A stretch of DNA of 64,000 bases from Rhodanobacter sp. 67-28 (GTDB lineage: Bacteria > Pseudomonadota > Gammaproteobacteria > Xanthomonadales > Rhodanobacteraceae): the NCBI GenBank assembly GCA_001898415.1, contig MKTU01000035.1, forward strand, positions 17,436 through 81,435. Direction: 5' to 3'. The notes under the pieces were generated by a model that ran no database searches, had not been told where the DNA came from, and was given only the letters and a program-made list of their open reading frames with translations. A program made the position numbers and the translations under genes. Position 1 is the first letter of the stretch, and each line of letters starts with the position of its first letter. Of this stretch, positions 8,028 to 15,716 are shown one piece after another.

Positions 8028-8885
8028 CTAGTCTTCACGTAAGGAAAGCCCAATTTGGTCTAGTAGCTGCATTATTTCAATTTGCGAACGCTTGCCAAGA
8101 TTTGGCACCTTGAGAAGTTCGATTGGGGACAACGTCAGTAGCTGACTTAACTTAGTGACCCCCTCAGCTTTGAGGCAGTCGACGGCACGACGTGACAGTG
8201 CGAGGCTTGCCAGCTCGGCATCGAGCGGCGACGGGCTGCTTGCCAGCATAGCGAGCCTTTCTTGTGGGGTGAGGTCGCGGCGGGCGGGTGCAAGCCCTCG
8301 CATTTGGAGGCTGCGGACGCGCTCCAAAACCTCTTCAAGCATGTCCCGGTCGGATCTGCGCCTTGGAACCGGCTGCTTAGATGGAGTGGATAGAGCACTT
8401 TGGAACCCCTGCTCCAAGTCTGGCCACCAACGCTCAAAAACACCGTGAAGCACTGCCTGATCGAGGCCTCGCTCGCCCAGCGAGCGATTGATTGACGTGA
8501 GCAATTTAAAGCACTCGTCTTTGTTGGATCGCGTAAGTTGCAGCTGACCGAGTGGACCCACGACCTCTGCTGGCTCTAAGTCCAATAGTAGTGGTGCTAC
8601 CTTTGATTTCCCAAGCTTCGATAGTGCACCGGCCTCGAAGAGAATCCATGGTGCAGTTAAGTTTTCTCTCGTGAGGCAAATGACACCGAAATCCGTCTTT
8701 TCCAGCTCAGAGCGTATTTCAGCTGACCAGCGAGAGCCTTTATCTATGTCGTCGGGTGTGAAGTATGGCTTGACATTTTGAAGTACTGACGGCAACCAAT
8801 CACGTAAGGCCTGGGCAGCCATGCGACTCCTGTCGCCCGACCAGCTTATGAAAACTTTGAGCTTTGAGAATGATTCCTCGGCCAC
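8028..8885 (-). CDS. TIR domain protein fused to an RNA polymerase alpha-CTD-like domain
   Basis: 285 residues from GTG (AGGGA lies a few bases upstream; a TTG six bases earlier is possible). Residues 8-150 form a TIR domain: KVFISWSGDRSRMAAQALRD, DIDKGSRWSAEI, DFGVICLTREN and WILFEAGALSK, with Glu84 as the putative NADase glutamate. A charged linker (170-215) leads to residues 219-283, which match the RNA polymerase alpha C-terminal domain: RRAVDCLKAEGV and ELLKVPNLGKRSQIEI. The DNA-contacting Arg265, Lys298 and Ser299 of E. coli alpha correspond to Arg233, Arg266 and Ser267. TIR effectors typically degrade NAD+ in antiphage defence; the alpha-CTD-like module suggests DNA or transcription-factor binding. 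Confidence 0.85.
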   Translation of the reverse strand: MAEESFSKLKVFISWSGDRSRMAAQALRDWLPSVLQNVKPYFTPDDIDKGSRWSAEIRSELEKTDFGVICLTRENLTAPWILFEAGALSKLGKSKVAPLLLDLEPAEVVGPLGQLQLTRSNKDECFKLLTSINRSLGERGLDQAVLHGVFERWWPDLEQGFQSALSTPSKQPVPRRRSDRDMLEEVLERVRSLQMRGLAPARRDLTPQERLAMLASSPSPLDAELASLALSRRAVDCLKAEGVTKLSQLLTLSPIELLKVPNLGKRSQIEIMQLLDQIGLSLRED

Positions 8886-9108
8886 ACACAATCCCTCAGA
8901 CTATCAGTGACGCCCAACGCCATGTAGATTTCAAAATGAAGTGTAACCCCGCAGCCTATCCCGTGCTCGTCACCGTACACGACAGGGCTCAGACCTGCAC
9001 AGATCAACAAGTTGCTGTGTTTGGCGCCGCCTGATCTCGCCGCCTAATCCCGCCATGTTTCCACGCGCATGACCACGGCGCGAACGCCGTACCCGAAACA
9101 CCCCCGCC
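8886..9108. other. Gene-free end of the cassette cluster with a lone core site; no integrase
   Basis: The minus strand carries GTTGGGC (8912-8918), the recombination core expected at the boundary of the first cassette. No complementary second core or attC stem follows to the right, so this may be the residue of attI or of a lost attC. No integron integrase reading frame or remnant was recognised between here and the next gene at 9109. Nothing else could be identified. Confidence 0.55.
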
Positions 9109-9894
9109 TCACCCAAACACCACCATACTCTGCCTGCTCAAGGCCACCGGCTCCCCGCGCGGTCCCCACAGCATCACGCTCTGGTTGGTGTAGCCGTCGC
9201 GGGCGGCGATCAGTTCGGCGTCGACGCGCCAATCGTCCAGGCCGAGGTCGTCGTAGCGGTCGCGCAGCAGTTCGAGCATCCAGGTGAGCGAGCTGCCGGG
9301 GGTGGGTGCGGCGAACATCGACAGGGCGATCGGCGGGATGAAGTCGGCGAAGGCGAGCACGTGGGTTTCGTCGACGGGGCCGTCGTCGCGCAGGGAAAGC
9401 TGCAGCACGCTTTCGCGCTGGCGGCCGCCGCTGAACGGCAGGTCGCCGCGCAGCCAGCTGGCGCGGAAGTGCTGGGTGAAGGCGGGCATGTGGCCTTCGA
9501 CGTAGTGCAGTTCCTGCGGCGCCGGCGCCTCGACGTGAGGTTGTTCGGGCTGGAAGTCCAGCACCGAGGGGCGCGCGCTACCGAATACGCCGAGCAGCCG
9601 GCACAGCGTCTGCTCGCCGTCGCACAGGCTGGCCTCGACCTGGATCACGCTGCGCCCTGTGCGCAGGCATCGCGCGCGGATGGCCACGCTGCCGGCCGGC
9701 ACCGGCGCGATGAACGTCACCTGCAGGGTGCGCAGCGGCATGTCCGCCGGCGCCAACTCGCGCATCGCACGCAGGGCCAGCGCCGCCTGCAGGCCGCCGA
9801 AGGCGCTGCGCCCCTGCAGCCAGTCCTCGCTGACCGTGGCCTGCCAGCCGTCGCCATGGCGCGTGGCCGTCTGCATCGCTTCGGAAAATCGCAT
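9109..9894 (-). CDS. Acyl-CoA thioesterase family protein (double hotdog)
   Basis: 261 residues with two hotdog-like halves. The N-terminal half has AFGGLQAALALRAM, the usual start of the first hotdog helix, then PLRTLQVTFIAPVPAG and GRSVIQVEASL. The C-terminal half has LTWMLELLRDRY and a final strand region VMLWGPRGEPVALSRQSM. This is the TesB-like/4HBT_3 group that hydrolyses acyl-CoA thioesters. It is divergent from an acyl-CoA dehydrogenase gene, consistent with shared acyl-CoA metabolism. Confidence 0.86.
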   Translation of the reverse strand: MRFSEAMQTATRHGDGWQATVSEDWLQGRSAFGGLQAALALRAMRELAPADMPLRTLQVTFIAPVPAGSVAIRARCLRTGRSVIQVEASLCDGEQTLCRLLGVFGSARPSVLDFQPEQPHVEAPAPQELHYVEGHMPAFTQHFRASWLRGDLPFSGGRQRESVLQLSLRDDGPVDETHVLAFADFIPPIALSMFAAPTPGSSLTWMLELLRDRYDDLGLDDWRVDAELIAARDGYTNQSVMLWGPRGEPVALSRQSMVVFG

Positions 9895-9996
9895 GGAAGG
9901 CGCCTGCGCCGGGGAATGGCTTTCGATGATGCCAGCGCCACGCGCCGAATGCCCGCATGCCTATACTCGACACCTCGACTCTGGACGGAGCGTGCC

Positions 9997-11637
9997 ATGG
10001 CCTTCCTGCAGGATCCGCCGCAACTGCCGCACCCGTATCGCAGCGACCGCGCGCTGCTGGCCCTGCTCGATCGTGCGCTGCCGGCCGAGCGACGCGCGGC
10101 GCTGGACGCCGACCTCGACGCGCTGGGCGACTACGCGCAGATGGCGTGGCAGCGCGCATGTACCACGACGCGGCGCAAGCCGGTACTGACCCAGTGGGAC
10201 GCGTGGGGACAACGGGTGGATCGCATCGAGTTGACGCCGGCGTGGCAGGAAGGCTCGGCGATGACGACGCGGCATGCGGTGCTCGCCGCCGGCCATGCGG
10301 ACAGCGAGCACGCGCGGCTGGAGGAATTCGCCCGCGTCTACCTGTATCACCTCGCCAGCGAGTTCTACACCTGCCCGCTGGCGATGACCGATGGCGCCGC
10401 CACCGCGATCAAGGCCTCCGGCAACCGCGAACTGATCGCGCGCGTGCTGCCGCATTTCCTCAGCCGCGACCCGGCCACGTTCTGGCTCAGCGGCCAGTGG
10501 ATGACCGAGACCACCGGCGGCTCCGACGTGGGCAATACCGAGACAATCGCGCGCCAGGACGCAGACGGCCAATGGCGCTTGTACGGCCGCAAGTGGTTCA
10601 GCTCGGCAGTGGTCGGCGAGGCAGCGCTGGCGTTGGCGCGGCCGGAAGGCGCGGCTGGCGGCACCGGCGCGTTGGCGCTGTTCTACGTCGAGACGATGGA
10701 CGGCGCGCGGCGCAAGAGCGAACTGATCATCGACCGGCTGAAGGACAAGCTCGGCACGCAGGAACTGCCCACCGCGGAAATCCATCTCGACGGCCTGCCC
10801 GCCTGGCCGCTGGGCGAGCTTGCCCACGGCGTGCGCCAGGTGGCGCCGATGCTCAACATCACGCGCAGCTGGAACGCGATCTGCGCGGTGGCCAGCATGG
10901 CGCGGGCGATCAGCCTGGCGCGGGATTTCGCTACCCGCCGCCGCGCGTTTGGCCGTCCGTTGATCGAGCAGCCGCTGCATGCGCAGACGCTGGCCGACAT
11001 GCAGGCGGATTTCGAGGCCGCATTCGCGCTGGCCTTCGAGGTCGCCCACCTGCTCGGCCGCGTCGAGCACGGTGCGGCCAGCGCGGAAGAAGCCGCGGTG
11101 CTGCGCCTGCTCACGCCGCTGGCCAAGCTGTGGACAGGCAAGCTGGCGGTGAAGGCCTGCTCCGAAACGCTGGAATGCTTTGGCGGCGCCGGCTACATCG
11201 AGGACACCGGCTTGCCGCAGCTGCTGCGCGACGCGCAGGTCTACGCGATCTGGGAAGGCACCACGAATGTCCTTTCGTTGGACAGCCTGCGCGCGCTGGC
11301 CGGCGACAGCCTCGGCGCCCTGCGCCATGCGACCGGCCGCTGGCTGGACGGCAACGACGACATGCACGCGGCCAGCGCGATCTGGCAGACGCTGGACGCC
11401 GCCGCGCGCTGGCTCGACCAGCACGCGTCCGCGCGCGACACGCTGGAGGCCGGCGCACGCGGCCTCGCCTTCACCCTCGCGCGTTGCGCCGCCGCGGCGC
11501 TGCTGGCGCGCCAGGCCACATGGTCGAAAGGTCGCGGCGAGCCGCGCCCCGCCGCAGCCTTGCACCGCTTCGTCGGCCGCGGCCTCGACCGGCTGGTCGC
11601 ACCCGATGCCGGCAACACCGCGTCGCTGCTGAGCTGA
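9997..11637 (+). CDS. Acyl-CoA dehydrogenase, AidB-like
   Basis: 546 residues, longer than ordinary acyl-CoA dehydrogenases (~380) and matching the AidB-like group. FAD-binding and family motifs are visible: MTETTGGSDVGNTET, RKWFSSAV, RLKDKLGTQELPTAE, RRRAFGRPLIEQPLH and FGGAGYIEDTGLPQLLRDAQ followed by the AIWEGTTN motif. The extra C-terminal helical domain (from about residue 430) is the AidB-specific region. AidB responds to alkylating agents in E. coli and binds DNA, but homologues may simply oxidise acyl-CoA; which applies here is open. ATG chosen at MAFLQDPPQLPHPY, the normal N-terminus. Confidence 0.9.
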   Translation: MAFLQDPPQLPHPYRSDRALLALLDRALPAERRAALDADLDALGDYAQMAWQRACTTTRRKPVLTQWDAWGQRVDRIELTPAWQEGSAMTTRHAVLAAGHADSEHARLEEFARVYLYHLASEFYTCPLAMTDGAATAIKASGNRELIARVLPHFLSRDPATFWLSGQWMTETTGGSDVGNTETIARQDADGQWRLYGRKWFSSAVVGEAALALARPEGAAGGTGALALFYVETMDGARRKSELIIDRLKDKLGTQELPTAEIHLDGLPAWPLGELAHGVRQVAPMLNITRSWNAICAVASMARAISLARDFATRRRAFGRPLIEQPLHAQTLADMQADFEAAFALAFEVAHLLGRVEHGAASAEEAAVLRLLTPLAKLWTGKLAVKACSETLECFGGAGYIEDTGLPQLLRDAQVYAIWEGTTNVLSLDSLRALAGDSLGALRHATGRWLDGNDDMHAASAIWQTLDAAARWLDQHASARDTLEAGARGLAFTLARCAAAALLARQATWSKGRGEPRPAAALHRFVGRGLDRLVAPDAGNTASLLS

Positions 11638-11640
11638 CGC

Positions 11641-11696
11641 AGGGCGGGCGCCGCGCGCCGGCACCAAGAGCGGCGGGCAGTGCCCGCCCTACCCTG
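11641..11696. repeat. REP palindrome pair
   Basis: Two inverted copies of the GGGCGGGC...GCCCGCCCT palindrome (AGGGCGGGCGCCGCGCGCCGG and CGGCGGGCAGTGCCCGCCCT), directly after the acyl-CoA dehydrogenase stop. Sister copies occur in this window at 20143, 25423, 36438 and 36636. They are intergenic and fold into strong hairpins, as in bacterial REP/BIME elements that stabilise mRNA ends or block transcription. Confidence 0.8.
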
Positions 11697-11708
11697 AAGC
11701 GCCTCGCC

Positions 11709-11804
11709 GTAGGAGCGCACCCTGTGCGCGATGTTCTTGCGAATCCCGAATCCCGAATCCCGAATCCCCGCAGCAAGAGAATCGCGCACAGGGTGCGCTC
11801 CTAC
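11709..11804. repeat. 24-bp perfect inverted repeat enclosing AATCCCG heptamers
   Basis: Arms 11709-11732 (GTAGGAGCGCACCCTGTGCG plus CGAT) and 11781-11804 are perfect reverse complements. The 48-nt loop contains four tandem AATCCCG-type heptamers (11742-11769). On the minus strand these give GGG runs spaced by ATTC, a G-quadruplex pattern. Further copies of the arm occur near 36560 and degraded ones near 40225, and a short (AATCCCG)2 run is seen after the kinase gene near 14730. Confidence 0.85.
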
Positions 11805-11903
11805 CGGGACGTCGGGGCGGCACGGATCGCCCAGGTACGCTCCCGCGGGCGCGCCTGGCCGGCGCGGGCTAAAATGCGGCGATTCCCTCCCTGGCGCACC
11901 GAC

Positions 11904-12398
11904 ATGCAGCACCTGACCATCGTCACCACCGGCGGCACCATCGACAAGGTGTATTTCGACGACAAGTCGGATTACAAGATCGGCGCGCCGCAGATCGGCG
12001 AGATCCTGGGCCACCTCGGCGTGGCGTTCGAGTTCGACGTGATCCCGATCCTGCGCAAGGACAGCCTGCACATGGGCGCCGAGGACCGCGCGCTGGTGCG
12101 CTCGACGATCGAGGCGCAGCCGCACCGCCACGTGCTGGTCACCCACGGCACCGACACCATGGTCGAGACCGCGCGCGAACTGGCCAGCATCAAGGGCAAG
12201 GTGATCGTGCTGACCGGCGCGCTGAACCCGGCGCGCTTCCAGGGCTCCGACGCGGTGTTCAACATCGGCTGCGCGGTGGCCGCGGTGCAGACCCTGCCCG
12301 ATGGCGTCTACATCGCCATGAACGGCCGCGTGTGGGACCCGGCCAAGGTGCGCAAGAACCGCGCGGAGAACCGCTTCGAGGAAGCGAAGCCCTCCTGA
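11904..12398 (+). CDS. Asparaginase N-domain-only protein
   Basis: 164 residues, corresponding only to the N-terminal domain of L-asparaginases (full enzymes are about 330 residues). The first catalytic Thr lies in TIVTTGGTIDKVYF and the second Thr-Asp pair in VLVTHGTDTMVETA, both intact. The C-terminal domain that completes the active site and the oligomer is absent, and there is no downstream fragment of it. Such stand-alone domains recur in Xanthomonadales. Activity as an asparaginase is therefore uncertain. The ATG at MQHLTIVTTGGT is preferred over an upstream in-frame ATG. Confidence 0.85.
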   Translation: MQHLTIVTTGGTIDKVYFDDKSDYKIGAPQIGEILGHLGVAFEFDVIPILRKDSLHMGAEDRALVRSTIEAQPHRHVLVTHGTDTMVETARELASIKGKVIVLTGALNPARFQGSDAVFNIGCAVAAVQTLPDGVYIAMNGRVWDPAKVRKNRAENRFEEAKPS

Positions 12399-12503
12399 TC
12401 CCCCGGCAGCCGGGCCGGCCGGACGCCATTGAGGTGGCGATCACGCTTGCCGCACCCGCGGCTTGGCTATAGTGCCGACAGGCAGGGGCCATCCGGGGAA
12501 TCA

Positions 12504-13037
12504 ATGAGTGACAGCAAGCAAGAACCGTCTCGCCATTCCGGCAAGCGATCTTCCGGGCCGCAAGGCACCCGTTTCTTCTCGACCGAGGCCTTGCGGCAAT
12601 ACGCCAGCGATGCCGCGAACGGGCGGGACAGCGAAGTCAGCACGCGCACGCCGGTGCTGGAAGGCAGCAGCCCCGGCATCGAAGGGCGGCGCTTCGTCAT
12701 CCGCCCCGGCCGGCAGGCGATCGGCCGCCGGCTCGACAACGACATCGTCGTCGACGACCTGAGCGTGTCCGGCTGCCATGCGTGGATCACCCAGCAGCAT
12801 GGCCGCTGCATCATCATGAATACGCTGTCCACCAACGGCACCTTCGTCAACGACCGGCGCATCCACGAAGTGGCCTTGCGCCACGGCGACCACATCCGCC
12901 TCGGCCAGGCGGAGTTCGTGTTCCTGACCCGCGAGCACGGTCAGCCGAGGCACTCGCCGTGGCGCTGGATCGGCGCTGCCGTGGCGCTGTTGCTGGTTGC
13001 CGGCGCCGTGGCCTGGTGGTGGCTGCGTTCGCCGTGA
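12504..13037 (+). CDS. FHA domain membrane protein
   Basis: 177 residues. A charged, low-complexity N-terminus (1-60) precedes an FHA domain at about 62-145: RPGRQAIGRRLDNDIVVDDL, VSGCHAWI and NTLSTNGTFVNDRRI give the GR, SxxH-like and TNGTxVN signatures that bind phosphothreonine. A single membrane helix (WIGAAVALLLVAGAVAWWWL) ends the protein, so the FHA domain faces the cytoplasm. Its stop overlaps the GTG of the kinase gene, which strongly suggests that it reads phosphorylation by that kinase. Confidence 0.9.
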   Translation: MSDSKQEPSRHSGKRSSGPQGTRFFSTEALRQYASDAANGRDSEVSTRTPVLEGSSPGIEGRRFVIRPGRQAIGRRLDNDIVVDDLSVSGCHAWITQQHGRCIIMNTLSTNGTFVNDRRIHEVALRHGDHIRLGQAEFVFLTREHGQPRHSPWRWIGAAVALLLVAGAVAWWWLRSP

Positions 13038-14689
13038 GCGCGCGCGCACTGCCGCCCAGGGTCGGCCGCTATCGCGTCGAGGGCGTGCTCGGCGAAGGCG
13101 CGATGGCGGTGGTCTATGCCGGTTTCGACCCGGAGATCCAGCGCAATGTCGCGATCAAGTGCCTGCACCAGGAGGTCGCTGCCGACCCCGCGTACCGACG
13201 CCGGTTCCTGGTCGAGGCCCGCGCCGCCGGCCACCTGACCCACCCGCACATCGTCACCATCTTCGACGTCGGCGAGACCGACGACGGCCGTTCGTACATC
13301 GCGATGGAGCGACTGCCGGGCGAGACGCTGGCCGGCAAGGTCAGCCGCGAGGGATTCCCGCCGCTGCCGGCGATCATCGACCTGGTCGGCCAGCTCGCCG
13401 CCGCGCTCGACTACGCGCATGCGCGCGGCGTGCTGCACCACGACATCAAGCCCGAGAACATCATGCTGCTCGACGGCTGGAGCTACGCCAAGATCAGCGA
13501 TTTCGGCATCGCCGAACGCCGCGCCTCGCCCCGCGACACGCCGCGGCGAGCGAAGGAAGTCGGCGGCACGCCGGCCTACATGGCGCCGGAGCGCCTGCGC
13601 GGCGAACGCAGCGATGCGCGCAGCGACCTGTTCTCGCTGGGCGTGGTGCTGTACTGGCTGCTCACCGGCAAGCTGCCGTGGCCGGAGCCGGGCAATGTGC
13701 AGCAGCTGATGCGCAAGCGACTGCGCTCGCCGCTGCCGCCGATCCGCCCGCGCGACCCGGCCACGCCGTCGATGCTGATCAGCATCGCGCGCACGCTGCT
13801 GGCGAGCGCGGCCGAGTCGCGCTACCAGCGCGGCGCGGAGGTCATCGACGACCTGCGCCTGGCGGCGCGCGAGTACGAGCGCGAACGCGAAAAGCCGCTG
13901 GCCAAGCGCATCATCTCGCTGCGACTGCGCTGGGCCAGCAGCCTCGGCGCGATCTTGAGCCTGGTGCTGGTGCTGGGATTGGCCGCGATCTACGCCAAGC
14001 AGCATGCCGCGGTGACCGGCCTGGCGCTGGATTTCGGCAGTTCGATGGGCCGCATGATCGCCGGCGAATCGGCCGAGAACCTGCTGCTCGGCGACCACGC
14101 CGCCACCCGCGCGCTGGTTACCGATGTCTCGCGCAACCGGCAGATCCACTACCTGGCGATCGCCGACCGCAGCGGCGAAGTCATCGCCAGCACGCAGCAG
14201 GCCGAGGTCGGCCGCAAGCTGCCCGCTGCGGAGCGGCAAGGCGACATGCTGCTGTTCGAGGTGCCGATCCAGTACCAGACCAAGACCATCGGCAGCCTGC
14301 GCCTGGGCATCAGCAATGCGGGACTGCGCGCGGCACAGAAGACCACGCTGTGGGTGATCGCGCTGGTGCTGGCGCTGACCCTGGCTGCCGTGGTCGGCGC
14401 GGCATACTGGTTGTTCCGCCGCCCGCTGATGATGCTGGGCCTGCTCGGCGACGCCCTGCTGCGCGTGGCCCGCGGCGACTTTGCCCACCGCATCCGCCTG
14501 GTGCGGCGCGACGAATTCGGCCGCCTGTTCGCCACCTTCAACCTGATGAACAGCACCCTGCAGGCCCGCCGGCGCCGCAGCGTGGAAGCCGCACCGCCGA
14601 TCGGCGCGGCAGACGTCGCCCGGCCGACCCGCATCATGTCCACGGTGACAGCAGAGGACGCACCCGCCGCCACCGACGCTCCGCCGTAA
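13034..14689 (+). CDS. Membrane Ser/Thr protein kinase with periplasmic sensor and HAMP domain
   Basis: 551 residues from a GTG overlapping the FHA stop (GTGA). Residues ~9-270 are a Hanks-type kinase: glycine loop LGEGAMAVVYAG, Lys in NVAIKCLHQE, catalytic loop HHDIKPENIML (HRD changed to HHD), DFG in ISDFGIAE and APE in AYMAPERL. A membrane helix at ~303-322, a periplasmic region of ~110 residues with LAIADRSGEVIAST (single Cache-like), a second helix at ~438-461 and a HAMP domain (RRPLMMLG...VARGDFAHRI...DEFGRL) follow. The sensor and HAMP lie C-terminal to the kinase, an order unlike histidine kinases. It ends with a Thr-rich tail (TRIMSTVTAED) that may be autophosphorylated. Confidence 0.92.
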   Translation: MSARALPPRVGRYRVEGVLGEGAMAVVYAGFDPEIQRNVAIKCLHQEVAADPAYRRRFLVEARAAGHLTHPHIVTIFDVGETDDGRSYIAMERLPGETLAGKVSREGFPPLPAIIDLVGQLAAALDYAHARGVLHHDIKPENIMLLDGWSYAKISDFGIAERRASPRDTPRRAKEVGGTPAYMAPERLRGERSDARSDLFSLGVVLYWLLTGKLPWPEPGNVQQLMRKRLRSPLPPIRPRDPATPSMLISIARTLLASAAESRYQRGAEVIDDLRLAAREYEREREKPLAKRIISLRLRWASSLGAILSLVLVLGLAAIYAKQHAAVTGLALDFGSSMGRMIAGESAENLLLGDHAATRALVTDVSRNRQIHYLAIADRSGEVIASTQQAEVGRKLPAAERQGDMLLFEVPIQYQTKTIGSLRLGISNAGLRAAQKTTLWVIALVLALTLAAVVGAAYWLFRRPLMMLGLLGDALLRVARGDFAHRIRLVRRDEFGRLFATFNLMNSTLQARRRRSVEAAPPIGAADVARPTRIMSTVTAEDAPAATDAPP

Positions 14690-14768
14690 GAGGTGCGCTC
14701 ACGGCGAGGCTCTTGCTTTGCCATATCCCCAATCCCGAATCCCGTCTCGGGCGCATCGCCCGCGAGCA

Positions 14769-14791
14769 GGCTCCCGCAAGAAGCGGGAGCC
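14769..14791. terminator. Hairpin between convergent kinase and LysM genes
   Basis: Perfect 9-bp stem GGCTCCCGC / GCGGGAGCC with a 5-nt AAGAA loop, located between two convergent stop codons. No long T-run follows on either strand, so it may act as a bidirectional weak terminator or mRNA 3' stabiliser. Confidence 0.55.
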
Positions 14792-14795
14792 GCGC

Positions 14796-15716
14796 TCAGT
14801 ACTGTTTCAGGCGCTGCTTGAGCTCGAGCGCACGCGCGCGGTAGGCGACGGCCGGCTCGTAGTTCGGGGCGATCGCCAACACGCGGTTCCACAGCGCGAT
14901 GGCCTTGTCCAGTTGCTGGTCGCGGTACAGCACCACGGCCTGCTCGTGGTACGAGTCCAGCAGGCGACTGCGCAGACTGGCAGCTTCGGCGCCGGCCGGT
15001 TGCAGCCGCGGATCGAGGCGCAACGCCTCGTCCATGCGGGCAAGCGCCTGCTGCGCATGGCCCTGGTCGAACAGCGACACGCTCTCGTCCTGCAAGCGGC
15101 GCGCCTTAGCCACCGACGATTCGGCGACGGCCTGGCCGGCAGGCGCCGCGCTGCTGGCCGCCGCTCCCGCCGCCGGTGATGCGCCTCGCGCCGACAACGG
15201 GATGCGCAGCGTCTGGCCGGTGCGCAGCAGCGACGGATTGGTGGAGTGGTTGTAGCGCGCGAGGATCAGAAAGAGGTTGGCGTCGCCCAGATAGCGCGCC
15301 GCCAGCGTGCTGTACGACTCGCCCGACTGCACCACATGCGCCCGCGAGCGGCTGCCGAGCCAACGCTCCGGATCGGCAGTGAGCTGGCGCAACATGCCGC
15401 GCGCGGCGCGATCCTGCGGATGCTGCTCCACGTAGAGCCGCAGCGCCTGTTCGCCTTCGGCGTAGTGGCCAGGCTGCAGCTGGTGCTTGACGATCGAGGC
15501 CAGCGACGGTGCCGGGGCTGTCGCCGCGGGCACGGCCGGTGTCGGCGGCGCCGACGATTGCGCCGGGGTGACCACGGCCGAGGAATAGCCGCCCAACGAA
15601 CGGCAGCCGGACACGCACACGGCGGCCAGTGCGGCGAGAATCAGCGTCGTCGCCGGCCGCCAAGGCAGGCGAACGTGGCGTGTCGAGGCCAGGCGATGCG
15701 CATGGCTCATGCCCAT
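14796..15716 (-). CDS. LysM/TPR lipoprotein
   Basis: 306 residues. The N-terminus has a hydrophobic segment ending in the lipobox VSGC (Cys about residue 38), so an outer-membrane or periplasmic lipoprotein is likely; a start two codons later (MSHAH) is possible. A Pro/Ala-rich linker leads to a helical repeat, then a LysM motif (HVVQSGESYSTLAARYLGD...NPSLLRTGQTLRIP), then two or three TPR-like helices (ALARMDEALRLDPRLQPA, KAIALWNRVLAIAPNY). LysM suggests peptidoglycan binding. The order kinase, FHA and this lipoprotein may reflect an envelope-sensing module, but they are on opposite strands. Confidence 0.85.
   Translation of the reverse strand: MGMSHAHRLASTRHVRLPWRPATTLILAALAAVCVSGCRSLGGYSSAVVTPAQSSAPPTPAVPAATAPAPSLASIVKHQLQPGHYAEGEQALRLYVEQHPQDRAARGMLRQLTADPERWLGSRSRAHVVQSGESYSTLAARYLGDANLFLILARYNHSTNPSLLRTGQTLRIPLSARGASPAAGAAASSAAPAGQAVAESSVAKARRLQDESVSLFDQGHAQQALARMDEALRLDPRLQPAGAEAASLRSRLLDSYHEQAVVLYRDQQLDKAIALWNRVLAIAPNYEPAVAYRARALELKQRLKQY

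Noticed and set aside
8886..9108. Possible integron integrase remnant or complete attI
   Set aside because: No reading frame with tyrosine recombinase boxes was found, and only a single core site GTTGGGC is present, so neither can be claimed.
9361..9996. In-frame extension of the acyl-CoA dehydrogenase by over 200 residues upstream
   Set aside because: The extension overlaps the thioesterase gene in antisense and lacks family features; the normal N-terminus begins at the ATG at 9997.
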